Positions 9,124-17,216 of a stretch of 64,000 nt of DNA are shown one piece after another. The DNA lies in assembly GCA_036677685.1 (NCBI GenBank), contig JAVBWA010000037.1:59961-123960 (forward strand). Direction: 5' to 3'. The notes beneath the pieces are model-generated. The model was not told the origin of the DNA, did not search any database, and was given only the letters and a program-made list of their open reading frames with translations. Every line of letters starts with the position of its first letter. The stretch's first letter is position 1. The DNA is from JAQUBU01 sp036677685. GTDB lineage: Bacteria > Bacillota > Syntrophomonadia > Syntrophomonadales > Syntrophomonadaceae. Made by a program: the position numbers and the translations under genes.

Positions 9124-9271
9124 AGATCACTCCTTAGAAAAACGGGCTTCGGAGCATAACAAATTATTTATTGATTCCTGTCCCCCCTTAAGGGCAGGGC
9201 TTGCCGTGCGGCAGTGATATTTGAAAGCTCGCATTGTACCTGCTTGCTTTTCCGGTCACCTTTCATTTCCT

Positions 9272-9846
9272 CTAGCAACCGGGAAAGCCAGGCAGCGACC
9301 CATCCCGGAACTTAAATAATTGCTGCCGGATCTGAAAGGCAATAATTCCGCCCAATCCTCCGGACAGGGCTGCTGTACTCAAAGTCAAAACCAGTGGTAT
9401 CAGGGACAGACGAAAATATACGAAATTCACCATGATGGTCCCCCCATATTTGCAAGCATCCCCGCCAGAAACGAGCAGGGGTTGCAGCACATCCGGTGAC
9501 CGATAAGCAGCAAACCCAGGTCAGCCATAATTCCGGGTACGGTATAGGTTAAGAGACTCATGGCACCATGAGAGCCAGGCATACCAGTCCCTATAACTGC
9601 CAGGGCCTGCACCAGAGCAATCAGGGTGGCCGTACCCCGCTTACCGGTTAGAGCAAAGCCCAGAACCAGCCACAGCATGTAAAACCCGCCGGCAACGGCT
9701 CCACTGGGAATAAACAGGGGCCCGGTAATTATATGGGCCAGGGGAACCACCACCGGTTTGAGGGCAATTCCCAGAGCCGCCATCATGGCTATGATAATAA
9801 GGTCAAACAGGCTGAATCTATCCAGCATCTTTTGTATCAGACCCAA
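9272..9846 (-). pseudogene. ECF transporter S component, frameshifted
   Basis: The first frame (9427-9846) encodes a small membrane protein: SLFDLIIIAMMAALGIALKPVVVPLAHI then GPLFIPSGAVAGGFYMLWLV and AGMLANMGG, after which it ends at PSW-stop. The second frame (from about 9460 to 9272) continues as GGTIMVNFVYFRLSLIPLVL then LSGGLGGIIAFQI. Adding one G to the G6 run near 9435-9440 joins both into one protein of about 190 residues with five or six membrane spans, as expected for an ECF substrate-binding S component. Start TTG 9846 has AAGGTGG 6 bases upstream. The shift may be a real mutation, a sequencing error in a homopolymer, or slippage. The substrate cannot be told from sequence. Confidence 0.75.
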
Positions 9847-9945
9847 TGCCTACCACCTTCCCCATTATTCTTCATGTTTGGGCTTTTGCTACTACCGGCT
9901 GCCCCTGAAGCGGGGAGCCGGCTTGCTGCCCAAATCAAGATTCAA

Positions 9946-11022
9946 CTATTGCAGGAGAATCGGTTCACTGTCGATAGCATTGCTCAGGCAGTCAAGCAGA
10001 TAAACCTTGATAACGTCGCCTGGCTGCACATTAAATCCGGCCTTGGCATTTTGGGTCAGATCAAAGTCAGCCACAGTGGCGTTACACTCCAGTTCAATCT
10101 CGTTTCTCCAGTGAGCAAATACAACGGCTTCGCTGCCTTCATGACTTTGCAGCGGGGCCACTGAAACCGCAAAATACTTCAGCCCGTTTTGTCCCGAATT
10201 GACGGTCATGGTCTTGATCCCATCCGGGCTTGCGCCTATGGTATAAACAGCATCTTCTGCCGGGGTTACCTCGTATTTTGGGGTTATAGCCGGGCCATCC
10301 GGCAGAACTATGTCTATCCGGTTTACCCAGCGGCCAAACTTGTTGTTGGTAACTGTATTGTTTGTAATATCATTCTCGGTCTGGCCGAAACAGAAGCGGA
10401 ACGTGGTAGACCCCTCATCGGTTGGGCCAAGCAGTGGGTGGCTCAGGTCAGTAAGAAAACGTTCCTGGCAAGAGGATAGTGCAAACATGGGCTCGACTGC
10501 TACCGGATTGTCGGCAGCCCCGGGGCCTACTACCTGATTATCTGAATCCCATGTTTCCACCAGGCGGGGATAATAGTAACGAGTAGCGCCAAAAAGGTAA
10601 TCATAGGTATAAATGCTGGACCAATCATCAGTAGCATACAGTTTAATACTCTTTAAAGTATCTGCCCCAATTGTTACATTGGCATTGTATTTGGCATTGA
10701 TATCAGCCACCAAATCGCTGAATAAAACACCCCGGGCAATGGCTACATTGGGAGCCGGCATGGAGTCTATCGATGAATAATAGACCGCATTACTGACTGA
10801 GAGCGCCTCCATTTCAGCTATCGTATAGTCATGTACAGGGATGATTTCCCCATTGTCAACGATATTAACAACGAGGCTTTCCGCCGACGTGCTGGTATCC
10901 GTCTTGGCCAACACCGCACCCGGATTACCCAGCCCCAGCATACTGAAAAGCATGATTAAAGCCACCACACAGGCAATGGGCTTCCTGCTATGGGTCTTTA
11001 ATCCCCATTTCATCAAATGCAT
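9946..11022 (-). CDS. Secreted protein: divergent molybdopterin-fold-like domain plus shared C-terminal domain
   Basis: 358 residues. The signal peptide region (RKPIACVVALIMLFSMLGLG...VLAKT) is nearly the same as in the 11286 protein, as are the first codons and the GAGGAGGG ribosome binding site, so the two arose by duplication. Residues about 45-245 form a domain found in four proteins of this locus: YTIAEMEAL, YYSSIDSMPAPNVAIARGV, ATDDWS, ATRYYYPRLVETWD, EPMFALSSCQERFL, FRFCFGQ and RWVNRIDIVLP. The order of elements resembles the sulfite-oxidase molybdopterin-binding fold, without its cysteine ligand (inference). The last 105 residues (YEVTPAEDAVYTIGASPDG to SEPILLQ) match the C-termini of the 5116 and 22515 proteins. 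Role unknown; the context suggests ligand capture at the surface. Confidence 0.8.
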   Translation of the reverse strand: MHLMKWGLKTHSRKPIACVVALIMLFSMLGLGNPGAVLAKTDTSTSAESLVVNIVDNGEIIPVHDYTIAEMEALSVSNAVYYSSIDSMPAPNVAIARGVLFSDLVADINAKYNANVTIGADTLKSIKLYATDDWSSIYTYDYLFGATRYYYPRLVETWDSDNQVVGPGAADNPVAVEPMFALSSCQERFLTDLSHPLLGPTDEGSTTFRFCFGQTENDITNNTVTNNKFGRWVNRIDIVLPDGPAITPKYEVTPAEDAVYTIGASPDGIKTMTVNSGQNGLKYFAVSVAPLQSHEGSEAVVFAHWRNEIELECNATVADFDLTQNAKAGFNVQPGDVIKVYLLDCLSNAIDSEPILLQ

Positions 11023-11055
11023 TACTTCAAACCCTCCTCATGTTTCAAGATCAAA

Positions 11056-11099
11056 GGCCGGTATAGCAAAACATTATTATCGCCTTAAAGATACCGGCC
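11056..11099 (-). promoter_or_regulatory. Inverted repeat in leader of the 9946-11022 gene
   Basis: GGCCGGTAT (11056-11064) and ATACCGGCC (11091-11099) form a perfect 9-base stem with a 26-base loop, 34 bases upstream of the start at 11022. There is no T-run, so it is more likely an mRNA structure or protein-binding dyad than a terminator. The rest of the 11023-11285 gap shows nothing else I can name. Confidence 0.4.
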
Positions 11100-11285
11100 A
11101 GCAGCTAAATTTAATGAAATAATTATCTCCTCCCCTCATCTTCTTTACAGGGGAAACAAGCTCCGGCAAATCCCAGCCAATCAATTAAAATACTGTTTAT
11201 TGCAAATGATTTGGTTTGTTCAGAAGCCTAACAATTAACCAGGGTGAGTTCCCCATTTCATACTTGGTAAAACGCTTCCCGTAAT

Positions 11286-14200
11286 TTAGCTTTTAGCTGC
11301 AGTTTTTACAGCATTTAAAGCTTTAACTATAACGGTAACCGCTTCAGCTCTGCTTGCATTCTCCCGTGGCTGAAAGGTATTGCCGGGAAAACCGCTGATA
11401 ATATTTTTGCCGCTGGCGGCAGCCACTGCAGTTGCTGCCCAATCTGCAATCTGTTTGCTGTCGGCAAAAAATATACCCTCTTGCGTACTTAGTCCTAATG
11501 CTCTGCTGATTATTACCGCCATTTGCTCACGGCTGATGACATCATCGGGGCCAAAGTAGAATTCATCATAACCACTCACCATACCACTGGCAACAGCGGT
11601 GCTTATGCTGTCCTGAGCCCAGTGCCCGGTAGTATCGCTGAATACTCTTCCTCTCTTGATTTCCAGCTTTAAGGCTTTGACCAGTGCGGCCACAAATTCG
11701 GCCCGGGTAATGCTCTTATCCGGTTTGAAAGTTGCGTCCGGGTATCCGCTTATAACCCCGCTATTCACCAGTTGTCTGATATTCGCTTCCGCCCAGTGCC
11801 CGGTAATGTCGTTTAAGCTTGATTTTAGCGTTGGAGCTGCAGCCGGAGCCGGCTTCTTTTGCTCCTCAAGTGGAGTTTGTTCTTTTTCGGCGAGCAAAAC
11901 TGCGAATTTGCCTAGATTTGCGGCTTCACCGCTCACTTTTTCGCTGGTCATATCCACCTTTACTTGCTCCAGAATTACCCATTCTTTATCGTTCCAGCAG
12001 TAAATACCCAGGTCATATTTGTCACTGTCCACTTTATCCCGGCTGAAAGGCAGGGTAACAGTGAATGGCCTGGCAAATTCACAGGTTTTATCACTGCTGA
12101 TTTCATGTACTTCACCCAATAATTTAAATCCGGATGGAATTGATGGGATATCACTCCCCAGCTTTCGAATGCTCACTTCGATGTCATTGCTTATGGCATT
12201 GGCGGGAAAATAAAACTTGGCCTCCGCAATTTTGATTGTGCCGCCCCGGCTGCTGATAGTTTGTTTTTTAACCGCCGACTCATAAGTAATAAACTCATCA
12301 TCCAGGAAGGTCCTGGGGACAACAACAACCGGAGTGTCAGTCGATGATGGCGTATAGGCTACAAACGTGGTGAAGTGTTTGGTCCAGATTACAAGGTCTT
12401 GCCCTGAAACCCCGGAAGCTTCCTGCATCCCGGCATTTTCAAGAATCATGGCGACAGCTTCGGCATCACTGTCCCGGTCACAATCTGATAGAGCGGAAAG
12501 CTTGTTGATTTTCTGGAATTTCCCTGTGTTATCAATAAAACCGGCGGTTTTTGCACCCTGTCCCTTAAGCATCAGAAGAACCGGTTTACTAAAACTGATA
12601 GTCCCTGTTGGGGAGCCTAATTCGATCACCAAATTAACTGCCTTTGCTCCGGCTACCTTGACGCTTGAGCTTGGCTTGACTTCAGGTAATTGCAGGGTTT
12701 CGGAACCGGTAAGCGTGGTGCCGTTGGGAATGATCATATCAACCTGTGCTGATTCAACCCTAACTATAGGCAGAGCCATATTTTGATAGACCGCAATCGC
12801 CGTACTCGTAACCCCTTCAGGTATGCTTATGTTCACCGGAATATTCGGACTTATGTTTATGGTTTCGTTACCAGTTGTTGTTATCGCTTGCAAAACGCTT
12901 ATCTCATAACTTACAGTCTTGCCGCCCAGGCTAATGGTCAGAACTTGCCGGGCAGCCGGCGTAGAACTGTCAAAACCGGTGATATTGGCCGGGCTTATCG
13001 CCTCCGGCTTGGAAATGCCGTCACTGTAGTGCCCGGTTACTTCCAGCCCGCTTATATCCAGGGTTTCTCCCTGGGTGTAGAGCAGCTTGGCCGCCGGTTT
13101 GGTGATTTCAATACTCTGCAGGCTTGCCTGCTCCGGCATATTCTCTGCTATCTGTTGTTGCAGACTGGCATCCTCATACCCGGCGGCTTTGATAACGATG
13201 GTGTATAGGCCGGCAACGGCAAATACACTGTCGTCAATGGTGATTTTCCCGGCTTCTTTGGTATACTTGCCGCTTTCCAACACGGTTTCGCCTGTCTTGA
13301 CCTCTGTAATGGCATTTCTCCAGCTTTCGTTTTCAGTAAAAGTTATTTCGATAGAGTTACCTACCGTATTATTGCTGGTATCTGCTGTCAATTCAGGCGG
13401 GGTAAGGGGATCGGACGCGGAAGCTTCCGTTATTTCCTGCAGCACAGTGGAATCCTGAAAGCCAGAGCTGACCTTAACCGTATAGGTTCCGGTTTCTGTA
13501 AACACGGTAGCGCCAATAGTTATCTTGCCCGGCGCCACTGTGTATTGGCTTTCATCCAGCAGCTTGTCATCCACGCTTACCGCAGTAATACCATTCTGCC
13601 AGGCAATGTTATCCGGGAATCCAATCTCTATGGGTTTGCCTACCCGGTTATAGCTTGTGTCGGCGGATAAGCTTATCGGCAATAATTTTCCACTGACTTC
13701 CATCTTGTAAGTCCATCTCAGGAAATTCATGGTGATACATTCACCCGGATATTTTTGCCCGTAGCATAATCGCAAAGTATCCAATCCATCCATCAGGTCG
13801 AATTGCGGCTGGAGATATACGGTTTTTCCCACATCAGAGGCGATGGCCCGCGCCTGAAAGGATTCAAGCGCCAGCATGGGTCTGATCAGGGATTGTTCGG
13901 CCCGGGTATATGGGTCGGAGCCTTCGCGAAAGTTGCCAATACCGGATTGTGAGGGGTTTTCTCCGGTTTCATCCCAATACTCATCCCAACACTCCTGGAT
14001 CTTGGGGAAATAATAACGATCGGAATCGAGAAGAACACTGGCTTGTAAAACCTTACCAAAAGTCGAGGGATAATTATCTGCATCAAAATCAGTGGCCCGG
14101 AATTTAAAACGTTCCACACTGTCCATATCGAATTTCAGACCCTGCAATAACTCAATCAAGTCAATACCTCGGGCCGCCGTAAATACCGGTGCGGGGAAAC

Positions 14201-14465
14201 TGTCAATGGAACTATAGGCCCGCTCCACCTGAGGCAGTTGATTCAGTTCTGCAATCGTGTAGCTAAGCAGCTGAATCTTCTTGCTCGTATCCGCCGGGTC
14301 TACCAGCCAAACCTCAAAATGATCGGCGGGTTCGCTGGTTTCGGTTTTGGCCGACACCAAACCCGGATTGCCTAGCCCCAGCATAGTGAAGCACATGATT
14401 AAGGCCGTCATGCAGGCAGCAAACTTCCTCCCATAGGTCTTAAATCCCCACTTCATCAACTGCAT
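11286..14465 (-). CDS. SLH protein with molybdopterin-fold-like domain, two Shr-type domains, Big_3 and ZU5-like modules
   Basis: 1059 residues. Order: signal peptide (ends near LVSAKT); the locus-specific domain (YTIAELNQLPQVERAYSSID, PAPVFTAARGIDLIELLQ, LLDSDRYYFPKIQECWDEYW, LRLCYGQ, FLRWTYKMEVSG); two PF07550-like domains (FPDNIAWQNGITAVSVDDKL and FTENESWRNAITEVKTGET, each ending in a GY/GF-D segment), the family of the heme-interacting domain of Shr; a Big_3 Ig-like domain (YTQGETLDISGLEVTGHYSD); the 165-residue module and ZU5-like module shared with the 1873 protein; and three SLH repeats at the end. ATG 14465 has GAGGAGGG 7 bases upstream. It is the largest anchored member of the locus. 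Heme or tetrapyrrole binding is suggested only by the Shr-type domains; no ligand residue can be assigned. Confidence 0.85.
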   Translation of the reverse strand: MQLMKWGFKTYGRKFAACMTALIMCFTMLGLGNPGLVSAKTETSEPADHFEVWLVDPADTSKKIQLLSYTIAELNQLPQVERAYSSIDSFPAPVFTAARGIDLIELLQGLKFDMDSVERFKFRATDFDADNYPSTFGKVLQASVLLDSDRYYFPKIQECWDEYWDETGENPSQSGIGNFREGSDPYTRAEQSLIRPMLALESFQARAIASDVGKTVYLQPQFDLMDGLDTLRLCYGQKYPGECITMNFLRWTYKMEVSGKLLPISLSADTSYNRVGKPIEIGFPDNIAWQNGITAVSVDDKLLDESQYTVAPGKITIGATVFTETGTYTVKVSSGFQDSTVLQEITEASASDPLTPPELTADTSNNTVGNSIEITFTENESWRNAITEVKTGETVLESGKYTKEAGKITIDDSVFAVAGLYTIVIKAAGYEDASLQQQIAENMPEQASLQSIEITKPAAKLLYTQGETLDISGLEVTGHYSDGISKPEAISPANITGFDSSTPAARQVLTISLGGKTVSYEISVLQAITTTGNETINISPNIPVNISIPEGVTSTAIAVYQNMALPIVRVESAQVDMIIPNGTTLTGSETLQLPEVKPSSSVKVAGAKAVNLVIELGSPTGTISFSKPVLLMLKGQGAKTAGFIDNTGKFQKINKLSALSDCDRDSDAEAVAMILENAGMQEASGVSGQDLVIWTKHFTTFVAYTPSSTDTPVVVVPRTFLDDEFITYESAVKKQTISSRGGTIKIAEAKFYFPANAISNDIEVSIRKLGSDIPSIPSGFKLLGEVHEISSDKTCEFARPFTVTLPFSRDKVDSDKYDLGIYCWNDKEWVILEQVKVDMTSEKVSGEAANLGKFAVLLAEKEQTPLEEQKKPAPAAAPTLKSSLNDITGHWAEANIRQLVNSGVISGYPDATFKPDKSITRAEFVAALVKALKLEIKRGRVFSDTTGHWAQDSISTAVASGMVSGYDEFYFGPDDVISREQMAVIISRALGLSTQEGIFFADSKQIADWAATAVAAASGKNIISGFPGNTFQPRENASRAEAVTVIVKALNAVKTAAKS

Positions 14466-14568
14466 TGTTTAAACCCTCCTCATGTTTTCGTAATAAATTC
14501 CCGCGCCGCGCCTTCACCTGGTTTTTAAAAGAGGAACAGACTCTGACAAGAAAGAAACGAAATTGTTT

Positions 14569-14889
14569 TTATTCATCCGTGAGCATAAAAAGCTCACCGC
14601 TGGCAGGGTCTTGATAGACCGTACCCATCTTTTTGTAGAGCTTGCCTTCTCCATCGCTTTCTATCAGGTCATTGCGCACATTAGCATCCTGCGCTACTTC
14701 CTGACCCTGGTTTACATTGATGCGTCCGCCTGCCTGGGCCAGGTCTACATTCCAGCGAATGACCAGAGCCAGCATGAGACCACAGGCAAATACCAGCATG
14801 GCATCAACGATATTAATGGCGCCCTCGAGAGGATTAACCTCCTCCTCCGCTGTTCTTAGTCTGCTTCTATTCCTCAATCCGCCGTTCAC
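14569..14889 (-). CDS. DUF2149 small membrane protein (ExbD-like partner)
   Basis: 106 residues: a short charged N-terminus containing EEEVNPLEGAINIVDAMLVF, one membrane span (VFACGLMLALVIRW) and an outside tail ending in GKLYKKMGTVYQDPASGELF. NPLEG...DAML with a single span is the hallmark of DUF2149 proteins, which sit next to MotA/TolQ/ExbB channels and resemble ExbD in topology; the span lacks an obvious acidic residue apart from the D just before it. GTG 14889 has GGAGG 9 bases upstream and overlaps the upstream exbB-like gene by 23 bases, so the two are coupled. It is probably one half of a proton-driven motor acting on a surface or periplasm-like partner (inference from family and context). 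Confidence 0.75.
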   Translation of the reverse strand: MNGGLRNRSRLRTAEEEVNPLEGAINIVDAMLVFACGLMLALVIRWNVDLAQAGGRINVNQGQEVAQDANVRNDLIESDGEGKLYKKMGTVYQDPASGELFMLTDE

Positions 14890-15520
14890 CGGCCAACACC
14901 TCCAGCAAGCTCTCCATCAGGGCCTCCAAAGTGCTTAAATAATCCTCATACCACCTTTTGCGCGGCCGGGAAATGGCGAAAGCAATACCGGCTGCAGCCA
15001 GGCCGGTTACAGTAGCATCAAAAGCGGTTAGCAGCGAATCGGCCAGGGTTTTGGTATCTCCCTGACCAAGAGCGATAAGCCCCGGACCCAGTGGAATCAA
15101 AGTAGCCATCAAGCCCAGCATGGGACCCAGGCGGGCCACCAAATCAGTCCGGTTGGTTATCTTGAGATAATGGAGTTCCTCACCGGCCAGCAGGCGACGG
15201 GCCAGGGCCTGCAAGGAATTAACAGGCAAATCGCCATGTTTCAGTAGTTCCTGTAAAGCCGCCTTTTGCCGTTTAAACAGGCTGCTTTTATCGATCTCCG
15301 CTGTGATTTCCCGGGCCTGTTTTCCCTGAAAAGCTTCCAGCAACTCGGATACGTTTATTTTCACCCGGCGCCGTTCGGTTAAGGTTTCAATCAATAAACC
15401 ACCCAGTTCAAGCAACATGAAAGCTACAAAAAGCAGCAGGACAATAATGGTCGGTATCAGCAAGCCGTAGGAAACTGTATGCATGGTTTCCCGCAGCGGC
15501 GCTAATATTGCAAATATCAC
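14867..15520 (-). CDS. MotA/TolQ/ExbB-family proton channel
   Basis: 217 residues with three hydrophobic stretches: SYGLLIPTIIVLLLFVAFMLLEL near the N-terminus, then after a long cytoplasmic helical segment VARLGPMLGLMATLIPLGPG and TAFDATVTGLAAAGIAFAIS. The GPMLGLMATLIPLGPGLIAL and DATVTGLAAAG motifs are characteristic of ExbB/TolQ/MotA. Family members form a pentameric channel that couples ion flow to movement of an ExbD-like partner, here the DUF2149 protein downstream. GTG 15520 has AAGGAGG 7 bases upstream and shares GTGA with the stop of the gene upstream, so all three genes form one transcription unit. No TonB-like gene was seen, so the mechanical target is open. Confidence 0.85.
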   Translation of the reverse strand: MIFAILAPLRETMHTVSYGLLIPTIIVLLLFVAFMLLELGGLLIETLTERRRVKINVSELLEAFQGKQAREITAEIDKSSLFKRQKAALQELLKHGDLPVNSLQALARRLLAGEELHYLKITNRTDLVARLGPMLGLMATLIPLGPGLIALGQGDTKTLADSLLTAFDATVTGLAAAGIAFAISRPRKRWYEDYLSTLEALMESLLEVLAGERRIEE

Positions 15521-17175
15521 TTGGCAACCTCCTTCATATATTCCTTGTACCTTTTACCTGCACCCAGGAGAAAAAGAATGGGAGCTGTTATTATGGCAGG
15601 AATGTTCAAGTTACCGTGTTCAGGATGCGGCTGCAGAGGTATGATCTCCGCAGATATCTCGAATACTTTGCCGGTTCGCTTGAAGTCGCCATTACCGCCT
15701 TTGGGAGCCAGCCGCTGTTGGCCGGCTGCCGTTACAGGTGATTCCTTCTCCTCTTCATTGGCCGGACTACTGCCGGTAGTGCTTCCTTCCTGGCCTGCAA
15801 CACTTGGACTTGGATCGTTTACGATGCAGCTGGCACTATGCCCGCCCTCTGCCGTAGTCACGGTTATAACAGCCATACCTGGAGCAATTACCGATACCAG
15901 GCCATTCTGGTCGACTGTAGCTATCCCGGGATTGCTGGAACTCCAGCCTACCTTTTTGTTAACGGCGTCAGCGGGACCTACCGTCGCTTCCAACTGAAAA
16001 CTGCTGCCCACCAGGGCATTGGCTGAATTTTTATCAAGCGTAACCTCGCTGGTCGGATGACCAAGCAGCATTACAGATATTTCACGTATCCATTTGGCCG
16101 AACGCACTGCAGTACAGGTGCTGGTATCAGTCTGGCCGAACACCAGTCTGAAGCCGTTGCTTTCGACCATCCGGGTAAAGTCGGGTGAAGTAGCAAAGCG
16201 TTTCCAGTAATCCCGAATGGCAATAATCGGCTCAACCTCTACAGCACCCTCCTCAGCCCCGGGCAAAGCTTTTTCCTCATCGTAATCCCAACAGGCAGGC
16301 AAATTGGGGTAATAATAACGTCTGCTATCGAGCAGAAAGGATTTGGATAAGCTCTGATACCAGCCTTTGCCTACATCGGTAGTATAAAAATAAAGCTTGT
16401 CTATCGAGTTGATATCAATACCGGACTGCTGCAAAATATCGACCAATTTTACTCCTTGGGCCGAATCTAAAACTACTGAGGGCATACTGTCGATGAAGGT
16501 ATAAGCTTGCCGTACATGGGACATGGCCTCCAACTCGCTGAAGGTGAATACTTTCACCGTATTGTAAGGCGTACCGAAATAGCCCACTTTAATGGTCAGC
16601 GTTCCTGAAGAAGTTCCTTCTCTAACCGGAGCATTCCGGGTTCTGGTCACGCTTCCCATACCGGGAAGCAGTTTGACTGTTTTAATCTCCTGGTCCCATT
16701 CTAGTTTTGCCCCCATGGCTTCAGCTACTGACACCAAAGGTACATAGACCCGGTCATCGACACTACAGACGGCCGCTTCCAGTGGTAAGTCCTGCCCGTT
16801 CAGCTTGGCCTGGGCACTATCTACCCGTATGCGCATAGTATCCTGGTCTTTGGTTAAGGTAACCGTTTGTTGCTCGGCATCCCAGACTACCTTGCCCTGC
16901 AAAACGTCAGCAAGAGCAGCTATGGACACAAATGCATGGTTTTCTATGATAATGGGCGGCGGTTCAGCCATAATTAATCGATTGTCGGCATTCACAATAT
17001 AAAGCTGGGGGTCCTCCGCCTGAACCGTTAACGGAATAAGCAGGCTTCCGGCAATAAGCATTAATACTGCCAGCCAAAATACATATATTGCACTAAAACC
17101 TTGGTGCGCCCAAAAGCTTATTTTCTGGCTATTCCCTATAATCTGTTGCTTGGCCGACCGGTTTATTGGACTCAC
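15517..17175 (-). CDS. Envelope protein: copper-amine-oxidase-like N-domain, molybdopterin-fold-like domain, BIG2, C-terminal membrane anchor
   Basis: About 550 residues. An N-terminal hydrophobic segment (IYVFWLAVLMLIAGSLLIPL) is followed by a Cu_amine_oxidN1-type domain (ADNRLIMAEPPPIIIENHAF, VYVPLVSVAEAMGAKLEWD), a cell-envelope domain unrelated to catalysis. Then comes the locus-specific domain (FSELEAMSHVRQAYTFIDSM, LLDSRRYYYPNLPACWDYD, FRLVFGQ, WIREISVML), a BIG2 domain (VTLDKNSANALVGSS to VITVTTAEGGHSASC), a charged linker and a final span (NIPAIITAPILFLLGAGKRYKEY). The start is uncertain: GTG 17175 is used, but GGGAGGTGA fits an ATA at 17166 better. It overlaps the exbB-like gene by 4 bases; its membrane tail makes it a candidate partner of the ExbB/DUF2149 pair. 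Confidence 0.75.
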   Translation of the reverse strand: MSPINRSAKQQIIGNSQKISFWAHQGFSAIYVFWLAVLMLIAGSLLIPLTVQAEDPQLYIVNADNRLIMAEPPPIIIENHAFVSIAALADVLQGKVVWDAEQQTVTLTKDQDTMRIRVDSAQAKLNGQDLPLEAAVCSVDDRVYVPLVSVAEAMGAKLEWDQEIKTVKLLPGMGSVTRTRNAPVREGTSSGTLTIKVGYFGTPYNTVKVFTFSELEAMSHVRQAYTFIDSMPSVVLDSAQGVKLVDILQQSGIDINSIDKLYFYTTDVGKGWYQSLSKSFLLDSRRYYYPNLPACWDYDEEKALPGAEEGAVEVEPIIAIRDYWKRFATSPDFTRMVESNGFRLVFGQTDTSTCTAVRSAKWIREISVMLLGHPTSEVTLDKNSANALVGSSFQLEATVGPADAVNKKVGWSSSNPGIATVDQNGLVSVIAPGMAVITVTTAEGGHSASCIVNDPSPSVAGQEGSTTGSSPANEEEKESPVTAAGQQRLAPKGGNGDFKRTGKVFEISAEIIPLQPHPEHGNLNIPAIITAPILFLLGAGKRYKEYMKEVAK

Positions 17176-17216
17176 CTCCCAGCTTGTTCTTACTGCTTTC
17201 GGAGAAAACCAGCACT

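Noticed and set aside
8929..9271. Riboswitch (cobalamin or c-di-GMP) ahead of the surface-protein gene
   Set aside because: I looked for the B12 box and the GEMM core and found neither; the hairpins present do not match a known class.
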